Shown here: positions 16,266 to 25,094 of the stretch, piece by piece
Layout of the letters: every line of letters starts with the position of its first letter
Numbering within the stretch: the first letter of the stretch is position 1
From: JBCCCJ01 sp039029315
GTDB lineage: Bacteria; Bacteroidota; Bacteroidia; J057
NCBI GenBank assembly: GCA_039029315.1
Contig: JBCCGK010000052.1
Coordinates: 10,756 to 74,755 of the forward strand
Direction of reading: 5' to 3'
Length of the DNA: 64,000 nt
Notes under the pieces: model-generated
The model's database searches: none
What the model was told of the DNA's origin: nothing
The model's input: the letters and a program-made list of their open reading frames with translations, nothing else
Position numbers and translations under genes: made by a program

Positions 16266-17099
16266 TTATTTGGCATTTTCGTCCGCCAGGATTTTGCCTA
16301 AACTCCTTTTGGCTTTCACAAAGAGGTTTTCGGCTTCTTTGAGGTATACAGAGCTTGGATATTTGTCAATCAGCTTCTGGTACAAATCCAGGGCATCCAG
16401 ATAGCGGTTTTTTCGTTTGGCAGCAATACTGACATCAGACAGGAGAACTGCCGATTTGAACCACAAAAACTGTGCTTCCTCTCGATATCTTGAATCGGGA
16501 AATTCCTGAATCATCACATCGAAGGCTGTAACGGCAGCACGATAATTCTGAATTTTATAATACAATTTAGCAGTTTCAAATTCCTTTTGGGCTTTTCTTT
16601 CCCGAAGTTCTGTCATCAACTTCTCAGATTCAGCGACCTTGTCATGTCTGGGAAATTTGTTGACAAACAATTGAAAGTCCGAAATCGCTTTGTCTGTAAA
16701 TGCCTGATCCAAATAATAGGGAGCAGATTCGAGATAGTTGCAATAAGCAAGCATGTAGGTACATTCTGCCGTGAGATCATCATTGGGATAGAGTTGCACA
16801 TATTGCTGAAAAAAATGTCCGGCAACTACATACAGGCCAAAGTGATATTTGCTATAAGCGTAGTGATATAAAATGGTCTTCGCTCTGTCTGTTCCTCGAT
16901 AGGCAGGTCGAAGATCTTCAAACAGATAGGCTGCCTTCTCATAATCTCCCCGATGGTAGAAATAAAAAGCAGCTGAATCTTTTTGGGAGATTGATCCCTT
17001 CCGTGTCCAGTTATTGTACTTTTTGTACTCCTTAGAACAAGACTGCAGACTCAAAGCTGCAATCAGTACACTCAGACAAATGATCAAGCAATTTTTCAT
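16266..17099 (-). CDS. bamD: Outer membrane assembly factor BamD
   Basis: A 277-residue lipoprotein of the BAM complex, which inserts beta-barrel proteins into the outer membrane. The lipobox is LQSC. The rest consists of TPR-like helices (AAFYFYHRGDYEKAAYLFEDL, HYAYSKYHFGLYVVAGHFFQQ, YKIQNYRAAVTAFDVMIQEFP, ALDLYQKLIDKYPSS), as in BamD/YfiO. I chose the ATG at 17099 because the signal peptide then begins at once; a TTG 9 bp upstream is possible. It is the first gene of the bamD-rpoZ-coaBC-DUF4835 group. Confidence 0.9.
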   Translation of the reverse strand: MKNCLIICLSVLIAALSLQSCSKEYKKYNNWTRKGSISQKDSAAFYFYHRGDYEKAAYLFEDLRPAYRGTDRAKTILYHYAYSKYHFGLYVVAGHFFQQYVQLYPNDDLTAECTYMLAYCNYLESAPYYLDQAFTDKAISDFQLFVNKFPRHDKVAESEKLMTELRERKAQKEFETAKLYYKIQNYRAAVTAFDVMIQEFPDSRYREEAQFLWFKSAVLLSDVSIAAKRKNRYLDALDLYQKLIDKYPSSVYLKEAENLFVKAKRSLGKILADENAK

Positions 17100-17105
17100 G
17101 AGGGG

Positions 17106-17133
17106 CAAAGTTACAAAATCCTTGGGAATTCAA
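17106..17133 (-). promoter_or_regulatory. Promoter of bamD operon
   Basis: On the minus strand, TTG (17131-17133) and TAACTTTG (17106-17113) are 17 bp apart and fit TTG-N17-23-TAnnTTTG. The -7 box ends only 6 bp before the ATG at 17099, so a transcript from it would be almost leaderless. Confidence 0.5.
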
Positions 17134-17150
17134 TACGCATAAAAAAAGTG

Positions 17151-17158
17151 TATTTTTG
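17151..17158 (+). promoter_or_regulatory. -7 box for the LptF/LptG gene
   Basis: TATTTTTG matches TAnnTTTG. The closest TTG upstream (17122) is 26 bp away, slightly too far, so this is only a weak call. Confidence 0.35.
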
Positions 17159-17238
17159 TGCGACTTTTTGTGCAATTCTTTGGAAAGAATACAACTTTCA
17201 GACGAAGGACTGACACTTTTGGTTGCAAGGATAGTCAT

Positions 17239-18300
17239 ATGAAGATCATCGACAAATACATTTTGCGGCAATTTCTGATCACCTTTTTCTTTATTCAGGG
17301 TGCCTTTATTGCTATCTGCATGATTGTGGATGTGGTCGAAAAGATGGATGATTTTCTAGAAAAAAAGCCCCCTATTCCTGAAGTCATCTTCGATTACTAT
17401 CTCAATTTCATGCCCTATTGGGGCTTGTTGTTGATGCCCTTGTGTGTGTTTCTGGCTGTGATTTTTTTCACCTCTCGCATGGCTGCACGCACAGAATTGA
17501 TTCCTATTCTGAGTGTGGGGGTGAGTTTTTATCGCCTGATGGTCCCCTATATCATGGTGGGGATACTCCTGGCAGGCATGTCTTTTGGGTTCAAGGCATA
17601 TATATTGCCGCAGTCCACCGATACTCGGGTCGAATTTGAGTACAAATATTTTCGTAAGCGACGAATCTCCTCCCACAAACACATCCACAAAAAGGTCGCT
17701 CATGACACCTTCGTCTATATCAGTTATTATAACGAAAAGCGGAAAGAGGGGCATACATTCGCACTGGAGCGACTCGAAGATGGAGAAATCGTCTCCAAAA
17801 TTCAGGCAAGAAAAATCGTATGGGTGGATACCAGTGAATCCTGGCTCCTCAAAACCGTATCGGTGCGGAACATCGATGAACGAAAAAAAGAACGGCTTGA
17901 GAAATTCAAGGAAATTGATACGACTTTTATTCTCACGCCTGACGATTTGTATATCAAGGAACAATGGGCAGAAACCATGACTTTGCCTGCCTTGAACAAC
18001 TATATCCGCCTGGAGGAAATGCGTGGCTCTGACATTCTGAAAGAATTGTATGTGGAGCGAATGCGTCGCTTTTCTGATCCTGTTGCTCTGATTATTCTGA
18101 CCTTGATGGGCTATGCTCTCTCCAGCAAAAAATCCAGAGGTGGGGTTGCCTTGCGGATTGGAATCGGTTTGATTCTGGCCTTTCTCTACATTGCATTGCT
18201 CTTCGTGGGGACAGCGATTTTTGGCGAAACCTTTGTCTGGGTGCCCAATGGGATCTTCCTGGGCATTGCGATTTTGTTGCTGTGGCGTGCGCCGAAGTGA
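17239..18300 (+). CDS. LptF/LptG family permease (YjgP/YjgQ)
   Basis: A 353-residue membrane protein of the lipopolysaccharide export ABC transporter (LptB2FG), which lifts LPS out of the inner membrane. It starts MKIIDKYILRQFLITFFFIQ, the typical family N-terminus, then helices around 60-90 and 100-130, a soluble jellyroll-like periplasmic domain (about 150-270), and three C-terminal helices. Length and layout fit LptF/LptG; which of the two cannot be told. ATG 17239 was chosen over an upstream frame start at 17158, since it gives the canonical N-terminus. It is divergent from bamD. Confidence 0.88.
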   Translation: MKIIDKYILRQFLITFFFIQGAFIAICMIVDVVEKMDDFLEKKPPIPEVIFDYYLNFMPYWGLLLMPLCVFLAVIFFTSRMAARTELIPILSVGVSFYRLMVPYIMVGILLAGMSFGFKAYILPQSTDTRVEFEYKYFRKRRISSHKHIHKKVAHDTFVYISYYNEKRKEGHTFALERLEDGEIVSKIQARKIVWVDTSESWLLKTVSVRNIDERKKERLEKFKEIDTTFILTPDDLYIKEQWAETMTLPALNNYIRLEEMRGSDILKELYVERMRRFSDPVALIILTLMGYALSSKKSRGGVALRIGIGLILAFLYIALLFVGTAIFGETFVWVPNGIFLGIAILLLWRAPK

Positions 18301-18347
18301 TCCCATAGCTTTCCGGGTTTTACTGGTATAAAGAATCGATATTTGGT

Positions 18348-18372
18348 CAAAAAGGGTGTGATTCCCTTTTTG
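18348..18372 (+). terminator. Terminator of the LptF/LptG gene
   Basis: CAAAAAGGG pairs perfectly with CCCTTTTTG around a 7-base loop; the T-run is within the right arm. It lies 48 bp after the stop codon. Confidence 0.6.
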
Positions 18373-18558
18373 TCAGAGAATAGTTTCCATCCAATCCTTG
18401 TGAACCGAGCAGAGCTGTCCTACATAGGAGGTGCATCCGCAGGAATGAGGTGATGTGGGGATGGCCTGGCGGGGCGTGAGCTGTCTGAAGGGGATCGTCC
18501 GGGGCTGTGTGGGGAGAATGGAGGGGAGGACCGAGCGATAGCGAGCCCGCAAGACAGC

Positions 18559-18595
18559 GACAGTCCCGTGATCTGTGATAGATCACGGGACTGTC
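18559..18595. terminator. Perfect 16-bp hairpin
   Basis: GACAGTCCCGTGATCT, loop GTGAT, AGATCACGGGACTGTC. It can stop or stabilise transcripts from either side between convergent genes. Confidence 0.6.
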
Positions 18596-18618
18596 ACGCC
18601 CAAATAATGAGAAGATTA

Positions 18619-18780
18619 AGAAACTGTCTTGATTTCTCTTTTCCCTAAGAAAATTTGGCTTTTGGGAACCTGAGTGCGTCATTTTTTCTCGAAATACCTC
18701 GGTATTCCTCAAAAAAATTCCTTCTCAGAACCCAAAAATCTTGCTTTCTTCAGACAAAAACCAAAATCAAGACAGTTTCT
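18619..18780. repeat. MITE-like palindromic element, diverged copy
   Basis: 162 bp. Terminal inverted repeats GAAACTGTCTTGAT and ATCAAGACAGTTTC are flanked by TAA on both sides (3-bp target duplication). It keeps the length, the TGCGTC-T-run segment and a central small hairpin of the copies at 33457 and 56188 but is diverged inside. Its right end overlaps the stop codon of the OmpA-family gene. Confidence 0.65.
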
Positions 18781-20218
18781 AAACGTTCAATTCTTCCAAC
18801 AATTCGTCAAAGCGTTCCTGGGTCATTTTTCGGAATTTGGCTTTGATCTTGATTTTGTCGAGGTCCTTGGTTTTTTTCTTTTTGCGATTCTTTTTGGGCT
18901 TTTTCTGTTTGAGCAGATCTCGCGGAATGAACGAGCGCTTGACCAACCACGGATTGCCCCTATCATCATACTGAATGGCTACCAGTACGAGTTTGGTTTT
19001 GGGATCGAGGTATTTGATTTTGTTGGCGAGATATAGTCTTCGGCTTTCTTTCTTGAAGGGGATATAGGTCTTCACCACTTCACCAACAAGCATCACAGAG
19101 GTTGTTTTTTCCCATCGAGGGCCTTTGAGTTTGACCTGTATGTTCATGCCGATATCTTCGGGATCTGTGTCCTGAGAATGCCATAATGGTCTGGCAACTG
19201 CATATTTTCCAGGCTTTGGGACATCAAATACATAGGATTTTGCCCGGCCTCTGTATTTGACATTGCCTTCTTCTCCCCTTGCTGGTGCCCATGCCTTGAC
19301 GGCGCCGAATCCAGGGTCTCCTTCATCTCCGACAGCACGCCCCTTTTTGGCTTTGCTTCTTCTGGCACCGCCACGTCCTCCTCCGCTGCCAGAATACACT
19401 GCCATGTCCTGATCTCTTCTTGTGGCTGGCAATTCAATCGTAAAGGCTTTTTCCTTGTCTATCTTTGCCACACGGCGTCCTGCTCTTGCGGTAAAGGACA
19501 TCATCCCTGCTGCCTCCAAAGGTCCATCTTTGGATACGGTAGGCATTGTATTGAGGATCATTTGCTTGCGGTCAAACAACTCCTTGACCTCCATGGTGAT
19601 CTCAGGTTCGTCGGTGAGGAAGGTCTCGGGCTGCACCGTCAGCTTGATGCCACGTGGCGAAATAACGACGGTCCGATGCTTGGGGTTGAGCAGAAAGGGA
19701 TTGTAGTTGCAGTAGATGGTGTCGGTGATCGTTCTGTCGATCATCGCTTCAGCTGCTGCTGCCGCTGCGGCTGCGGCAATGGCGGCTGAGTCCTCTGGAT
19801 ATTCTGGCAACACTACCTCATTGGAATACACCACGGCAATGTCTGCCCGACGATTCATACGTCGTCCCGCATAGGTATCATTGTTGGTTACGGGCTTGGT
19901 AGTGCCTAGCCCCTCGTAGGTGATCCGCTCCAGGTCGATGCCTTGCTCCCTCAGGTAGAGGGCAATCACGCGGGCACGCTCTCTGGAAAGATCCAGGTTA
20001 TAGGTATCGTTGCCTATGCTATCGGTATGTCCGAAGATTTCGACATAATAGGCAGGGAATGTGGTAAACACTCCGATCAGAGAATCCAGTTGTTGTTTGT
20101 AATCGTCTTTCAGCGTATGGCTGTCAAATGCAAAAAAGACCGTATCAATTGCAAAGCCCTGAGCATAGGTTGCCCCTGCGGGTAGCAATAAGGCGATCAG
20201 CAGGTATAGCTTTTTCAT
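18779..20218 (-). CDS. OmpA-family protein with N-terminal peptidoglycan-binding domain
   Basis: 479 residues, signal peptide MKKLYLLIALLLPAGATYAQ. The OmpA-like domain comes directly after it (about 30-130): IEIFGHTDSIGNDTYNLDLSRERARVIALYL and RRMNRRADIAV, with the peptidoglycan-binding residues of the family. This is unusual, since OmpA domains are normally C-terminal. Then follow an Ala-rich stretch (about 145-155), a long domain I cannot name (about 160-430), and a Lys-rich C-terminal tail (KKPKKNRKKKKTKDLDKIK). A 4-Gly/Ser-rich region (SGSGGGRGGARRSKAKKGR) is in the middle. It is probably an outer-membrane-associated envelope protein. Confidence 0.8.
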   Translation of the reverse strand: MKKLYLLIALLLPAGATYAQGFAIDTVFFAFDSHTLKDDYKQQLDSLIGVFTTFPAYYVEIFGHTDSIGNDTYNLDLSRERARVIALYLREQGIDLERITYEGLGTTKPVTNNDTYAGRRMNRRADIAVVYSNEVVLPEYPEDSAAIAAAAAAAAAEAMIDRTITDTIYCNYNPFLLNPKHRTVVISPRGIKLTVQPETFLTDEPEITMEVKELFDRKQMILNTMPTVSKDGPLEAAGMMSFTARAGRRVAKIDKEKAFTIELPATRRDQDMAVYSGSGGGRGGARRSKAKKGRAVGDEGDPGFGAVKAWAPARGEEGNVKYRGRAKSYVFDVPKPGKYAVARPLWHSQDTDPEDIGMNIQVKLKGPRWEKTTSVMLVGEVVKTYIPFKKESRRLYLANKIKYLDPKTKLVLVAIQYDDRGNPWLVKRSFIPRDLLKQKKPKKNRKKKKTKDLDKIKIKAKFRKMTQERFDELLEELNV

Positions 20219-20397
20219 TGTCTAGTTCTGTTAACAGATAGGGATAGTTTGTTCAAGTCTTCGAATATAGAGAAAAATTCGAAGGAGGGAAAAAACATCA
20301 TAGATAGTACGCACAATTGGACGCAAATGGTTGGATGTAACAACTGGTAGAAAGAGGAAAGTTGTAAATGCAAAAAAAATCTCTCAATTTTGCAGAC

Positions 20398-20856
20398 ATG
20401 CAAGCCTATACCTGGTTTTATTCGCTCGCCACCCCCCTGACTGCTTCTGAAGAGGCAGCTCTCACGGCTGATTTCGCTGCTTTTACCCAGCAGTGGCAAT
20501 CACACGGTACTCCTGTGAACGGATTGATTCAGGTAAAATATAAACGGTTTGTGATTGCCCAAGCCAATCCCACGACTTCCCGCCCCTCTGGTTGCTCTAT
20601 TGACAGCCTCAAACGTGGGATTGAGCAAATTCTGAGTCAGCATCAACTTCCCTGGCTGGACGCAGCTTATGTGTTTTTCAGGAAAGATACTGATGAAATT
20701 GAAGCTGTCCACTTCAAAGAAATTGCTTCTCTGGTTCAAACGGGTGTTCTCAAGGCAGAAACCACTGTCTTTGATCATTCCTTGAGCCATAGTGATGATC
20801 TCGACAAGTGGGAAGTTCCCTTGAAACAAACCTGGATAAAACGGCACCTGAACTAG
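20398..20856 (+). CDS. Conserved protein of Bacteroidota, unknown function
   Basis: 152 residues from ATG 20398; homologues begin with MQAYTWFYSLATPLTASE-like sequence as far as I know. It has no signal peptide and no motif I can name. Some databases call this family ABC transporter ATPase, but no Walker motif is visible (no GxxGxGKS/T), so I do not use that name. HQLPWLDAAYVFFRKDTDEIEAVHF and the end FDHSLSHSDDLDKW look like a small alpha/beta domain. The next gene, lysA, follows after about 150 bp. Confidence 0.65.
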   Translation: MQAYTWFYSLATPLTASEEAALTADFAAFTQQWQSHGTPVNGLIQVKYKRFVIAQANPTTSRPSGCSIDSLKRGIEQILSQHQLPWLDAAYVFFRKDTDEIEAVHFKEIASLVQTGVLKAETTVFDHSLSHSDDLDKWEVPLKQTWIKRHLN

Positions 20857-21005
20857 GATCACTGATTGGGATTCGTCTTAGCCCTCAACATGCCATAATC
20901 CCTCCAGTGAATCCAAAGGATTTGCAGGCCAGCTTTGTGTCTCCCTTTTCCTCTAATAACTCACTTTATAACCAATCACTTCAAAACTTTAATTATCAAT
21001 TCCTC

Positions 21006-22367
21006 ATGGAATCTCAGTCAACAACCCCAGGAGTGGTCCTGTCTGATGACACCTATCAGATTCAGGGCCTGGATGTACTAGACATTTGTCAGGAGTATGG
21101 AACCCCTCTCTTCGTGTATGATGCGGATACGATTCGACTCAAATACAAACAGATGGTCCAGGCGTTTAGTGGATTGAACTGCAAGATCAAATACCCTGCA
21201 AAAGCATTGTCCAATATCAACATCCTCAAACTTCTGAAACAGTTAGGCTCTGGGCTGGATACTGTGTCGATTCAGGAGGTTCATTTGGGATTGAAGGCTG
21301 GTTTCGCTCCCGAAGAGATCATTTTCACGCCCAATTGTGTCTCTTTTGAGGAAATTCAGAAGGCGGTCGATCTCGGCGTGGTCATCAATATTGACAACAT
21401 CTCTATTCTGGAGCAGTTTGGGAATGCCTATGGAGACTCTGTTCCCTGCTGCATCCGATTCAATCCTCACATATATGCTGGAGGCAATTCCAAAATACAG
21501 GTGGGACATATCGACTCCAAGTTCGGCATTTCGGTCTATCAACGACGTCATGTAGAGCGTGTGATCAAGACTGAAAACATCCGAGTAATTGGCTTGCATG
21601 TGCATACGGGATCAGATATTCTGGACGCAAGATCCTACCTTCAGAGTGCCAATATCATGTTTGACATTGCCTTGGGATTTGAAGGACTGGAATTCATCGA
21701 TTTTGGCAGTGGGTTCAAAGTTCCCTACAAGCAGGATGACAACCATACAGATATCGAAGAGGTGGGTATACAACTTCGCCAGGCATATGCAGACTTCTGC
21801 ACGGCCTATGGCAAGGAGGTAGAACTCTGGTTTGAACCGGGCAAGTATATGGTGAGTGAATCGGGTTTCTTCTTCATGCGAGCCAATGTGATCAAGCCAA
21901 CGCCCTCTACTGTATTCGTTGGGGTAGATTCAGGATTGAATCACTTCATTCGCCCAATGATGTATGGCAGCTATCATCAAATCTTCAATGCATCCAATTC
22001 TTCTGGCACCAAGCGAATCTATACGGTCGTCGGCTATATCTGTGAAACAGACACTTTTGGATGGGATCGCAAAATGAATGAAGTACGAGAAGGGGATATT
22101 CTTTGCCTCAGAAATGCGGGCGCTTATGGGTATTCGATGAGTTCCAACTACAACTCCCGATATCGTCCAGCAGAGGTTCTGGTGACGAATGGGCAGGCGC
22201 ATCTTATTCGAGAGCGAGAAACCTTGGAGGATCTTTTGCGTGGTCAACTCATCATTTCTGATGAAGAGCTTGGCAAAGGGCCTCAACCTACACATCAAAA
22301 TGGCCTTACTGAAGATGTCGGCGTGCAGCCAGAGACGGCTAGTCAGAATGGTCTGGGAACTGTCTAA
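21006..22367 (+). CDS. lysA: Diaminopimelate decarboxylase
   Basis: A 453-residue PLP enzyme of fold type III that makes lysine from meso-diaminopimelate. PLP lysine is Lys66 in KYPAKALSN. HVHTGSD, FGSGFKVPY and the C-terminal GAYGYSMSSNYNSR are family motifs. The C-terminus has about 30 extra residues (KGPQPTHQNG onward), low in structure. ATG 21006 is used, since upstream codons in the frame show no family similarity. The related carboxynorspermidine and arginine decarboxylases are possible alternatives, but the DAP-type motifs favour LysA. Confidence 0.85.
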   Translation: MESQSTTPGVVLSDDTYQIQGLDVLDICQEYGTPLFVYDADTIRLKYKQMVQAFSGLNCKIKYPAKALSNINILKLLKQLGSGLDTVSIQEVHLGLKAGFAPEEIIFTPNCVSFEEIQKAVDLGVVINIDNISILEQFGNAYGDSVPCCIRFNPHIYAGGNSKIQVGHIDSKFGISVYQRRHVERVIKTENIRVIGLHVHTGSDILDARSYLQSANIMFDIALGFEGLEFIDFGSGFKVPYKQDDNHTDIEEVGIQLRQAYADFCTAYGKEVELWFEPGKYMVSESGFFFMRANVIKPTPSTVFVGVDSGLNHFIRPMMYGSYHQIFNASNSSGTKRIYTVVGYICETDTFGWDRKMNEVREGDILCLRNAGAYGYSMSSNYNSRYRPAEVLVTNGQAHLIRERETLEDLLRGQLIISDEELGKGPQPTHQNGLTEDVGVQPETASQNGLGTV

Positions 22368-22652
22368 ATACCTTGTTATTTAGAAGAAATACTGCAACTC
22401 ATTGGCGTTGGTTGATTCCTTTGAATGAGGAGTCAGCCAATGTTTGAGGGTATCGATGACTTCCATCATCAGTTGTTTGAAAGAAGAAGGTGAAGAGGGA
22501 TGTACGAGCATAATGGCTAGTGGTTCTGTGTTCATTTGTGGACGTTTCATTGGGGCGAATATTGTACCTTTGGGACGATCAAAAAAGAAAAAGTCACACC
22601 CTCATCTTCTCTGTATCTTTTCGCCTATACGTTCATCCTGAAATTTTCGTCT

Positions 22653-23015
22653 ATGCAAGCTCGCATTATTCGGCCAGATCCCGCTACTGAATTCTTCACT
22701 GAGGAACGGTGTCATATCCTCGAATGCCTCAATGCCCCGGACTCGCCTTTCTCGATCGCGCAAGCCCGGGTAGAGCCAGGAGTGATCACGGCTCTCCATG
22801 CGCTTCGGGGAGTAGATGAGGTCTACTACCTCTTGACTGGAACGGGAGAGATGGAAGTCGGCAACACGCTCAAGGCGTCTGTTGGTCCGGGAGATGTGGT
22901 GTGTATTCCTGCGGGTGTGTCGCAGCGAATTCGGAATACTGGAATGACTGACTTGGTGTTTTTGTGTGTCTGTACGCCTCGATTTGAGGTGGCGTGTTAT
23001 GAGGACCTAGAGTGA
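22653..23015 (+). CDS. Cupin-domain protein
   Basis: 120 residues starting MQARIIRPDPATEFFTEERC. Two cupin motifs are visible: HALRGVDEVYYLLTGTGEMEVG and VGPGDVVCIPAGVSQRIRNTG, the second with the usual PxG and a Gln/Arg in place of the typical His. Cupin metal ligand candidates are His50 and Glu56. Cytoplasmic. The frame can be extended to 22536 but that part is not cupin-like. Function unknown; it follows lysA after 285 bp, and converges on the next gene. Confidence 0.8.
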   Translation: MQARIIRPDPATEFFTEERCHILECLNAPDSPFSIAQARVEPGVITALHALRGVDEVYYLLTGTGEMEVGNTLKASVGPGDVVCIPAGVSQRIRNTGMTDLVFLCVCTPRFEVACYEDLE

Positions 23016-23034
23016 AGGCGGAAAGGATGCTGGG

Positions 23035-24945
23035 TCATCTACTTTTCTCTCGCTCCTCAATACGATCAATCAGTTTGATCAAGGATTTTTTGACTTCCGT
23101 GGCTGATCGTTGGGCTTCCTGACCAGGGAGGATGCCACTTTCTTTTTCTTGCTGTAAGTCATTCCACCTACTTGCAAGCAGGGTGATTTCGTTTCTGATA
23201 TCTTTGAGTTGGTGGCTGCTTGCATAGCTGCGGATGGCTTCAATGACTATTTTGATTTTGTTTTCGGCAATTTGATCCCGCCAGGTGTCAGTCAGTTTTT
23301 TACGTGCCAGCTTGCCTGCAAGATGATGGAGTTGTGAGATGGTGTGGGTCAGGGAACGGAGATAGACATGCGGGTCAGAGGCATCTGCTGGTATGTCGAG
23401 TTGCTGTGGAAGCTTCCTGGTTTCCCTGGCAAGTGTGTCCATGTCAAGCTGGACCGTTTTCTGAAAAGTTTGTAGCTGTTTGAGGTGTTGATCTTTTTGA
23501 ATAATGTCTTCTTTCAGATGCCTGATTCTTTCTTTTTGTTCGCGAAGGGCCTGCCTCGATGCCTCAGGATCTTCTTTCTTTAAGGTCTGCTTCTCATTGA
23601 CCAGATTCTGAATTTCTGCGCTCAGTTCTTTTATGCGAAGCTGGCTCGCCTGATGTTCTTTTTCCAGCTTTTGTCGGGTCGATTTTTCCTGATTGTAGGC
23701 ATCTTCCAACAGAGACAGTTTCAGTTTCAGCTTGTTCTCCTCGCTTCCTTCTTCTTTTGAATCTGAAGCTATTTTCTGAGCGGTCTCATTCTTATTTGTT
23801 TTTGTTGGTATCATTCTCCGAAACCGCAGGAGAAAGTCTTTGAGTTTATTTACAGAAAACAGGAGTACATATTTAATCTGGTTTGGCAAGGGCTTTTCCT
23901 CTCTATACTTTTTGGAGAAATACCGTGGTTTGACGATGGAAAAATACACCAATATGAGACCAACAAACATCCCTATGCCAAGAGCGAGCGGGAGGTGAGT
24001 AAGTATATCGGACACGCTTACCTTTGCATCGTCGATTTGTTTCCGGGAGTAATGGATCAGAGGAGAGGCTGCTTCATGATCTTCGAGGATACGGGTTTCG
24101 GCCTTTGTCAAAGCTTTTGTGACGCTGTCTATGTACTGTCTTACTTCAGGGCTTTCTGCATTCAGATCCCATTGCTTCCGCTGGAATAGTGAACTCTCTA
24201 CAAAAAACTTTGCTGAATCTACGATAGCAGACTGTTGGTTCAGATCTTTCTCCAATGAAGCCCAATCCCATTTTTGGGCTCTAAAAAAGGGGCGGGAGTC
24301 ACAGCTTTGACGAATACTTCTGATCTTTTCAAGGGAGTTCGCCATTTTCTCTGACCATCTGTTGCCATCCACCAATCCTTTTTCAGCTTCCTGATAGACA
24401 GTTGATAAGAGAACTTGAAATTCAAGCGGTGTAGTGGCTGTCGTATATTCTGATTTCCAGCTTTCTACTCCTTTTTCGACGATCGGAAGCAAGACCTGAT
24501 TTCGAAAGCGCAGGTAATCTGAACCGGATTGGGTCTTGGGTCGGGCAGCAGAATTGCCTCTCCCATCATGCCCCCAACACGCCTCAAAGAAGAGAAGTAA
24601 TTGATGGCCGAAATTGGCATGATCCAGTTCCTTCCGCAGGCGCATTTTTTCCTGATCCAGTCGATCACCCCAATCCCTAACTCCTCCTTCTCTGGGAAGC
24701 AAGGGCATATAATCCCTGGGATTAGTCATGCCGTAATTATAGATACAATCCTCACAAGAAAATTCATCCTTCTCATGGAACTTCTTAGGCATCGGCAGGA
24801 GGTAATCCAGTGTCCGACATGCCATTTCATCACAAATTTTTGTGAAGTCTCTCCTCAAGCTTGTCTGTTCCTGTCCCAGGGTGGTAAATGGAGACAGCAT
24901 TCCCAACACAAGCAGTCCCCAAACAATTTGTCTGAATTTCAACAT
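23035..24945 (-). CDS. Uncharacterised membrane protein with long coiled coil
   Basis: 636 residues. Signal segment (VWGLLVLGMLSPFTTLGQ), a roughly 290-residue extracytoplasmic domain with several Cys residues (CDEMACRTLDYLLPMP, CEDCIYNYGM), one transmembrane helix (LALGIGMFVGLILVYFSIV, about 320-340), then a cytoplasmic part with a long predicted coiled coil (about 400-510, EEGSEENKLKLKLSLLEDAYNQ onward, and LKEDIIQKDQHLKQLQ). The layout suggests signal transduction or a scaffold across the inner membrane. I do not recognise the family. Confidence 0.7.
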   Translation of the reverse strand: MLKFRQIVWGLLVLGMLSPFTTLGQEQTSLRRDFTKICDEMACRTLDYLLPMPKKFHEKDEFSCEDCIYNYGMTNPRDYMPLLPREGGVRDWGDRLDQEKMRLRKELDHANFGHQLLLFFEACWGHDGRGNSAARPKTQSGSDYLRFRNQVLLPIVEKGVESWKSEYTTATTPLEFQVLLSTVYQEAEKGLVDGNRWSEKMANSLEKIRSIRQSCDSRPFFRAQKWDWASLEKDLNQQSAIVDSAKFFVESSLFQRKQWDLNAESPEVRQYIDSVTKALTKAETRILEDHEAASPLIHYSRKQIDDAKVSVSDILTHLPLALGIGMFVGLILVYFSIVKPRYFSKKYREEKPLPNQIKYVLLFSVNKLKDFLLRFRRMIPTKTNKNETAQKIASDSKEEGSEENKLKLKLSLLEDAYNQEKSTRQKLEKEHQASQLRIKELSAEIQNLVNEKQTLKKEDPEASRQALREQKERIRHLKEDIIQKDQHLKQLQTFQKTVQLDMDTLARETRKLPQQLDIPADASDPHVYLRSLTHTISQLHHLAGKLARKKLTDTWRDQIAENKIKIVIEAIRSYASSHQLKDIRNEITLLASRWNDLQQEKESGILPGQEAQRSATEVKKSLIKLIDRIEEREKSR

Positions 24946-25094
24946 GAAAGGTGGATCATATGACTAGCATCTGGCCAAAGATAATAAGTTTCTTCACATA
25001 AGGTGTGACCTTCTCCACTTCTCCTCCGTCTCAATTGCAAACGGTCCACATTCAAACAACCCACGATTTATTTTTCACCCTTTTCTCTACAGCA

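Larger units (their letters stand above)
18301..18778. other. Intergenic region with terminators and a MITE-like element
   Basis: Between convergent genes. It holds a 9-bp-stem hairpin (18348-18372), a perfect 16-bp-stem hairpin (18559-18595) and a diverged copy of the palindromic dispersed element (18619-18780). Nothing coding is supported here. Confidence 0.7.

Noticed and set aside
17158..17238. N-terminal extension of the LptF/LptG gene
   Set aside because: Residues before MKIIDKYILRQF are basic and not conserved in the family.
20368..20397. Upstream ATG 20368 for the conserved gene
   Set aside because: The 10 extra residues are Lys-rich and not family-like; start at 20398 gives the expected N-terminus.
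24994..25008. TCACATAAGGTGTGA palindrome as a CRP-like site
   Set aside because: Half-sites are in reverse order and spacing to that of CRP boxes and there is no known CRP consensus for this phylum; probably chance.
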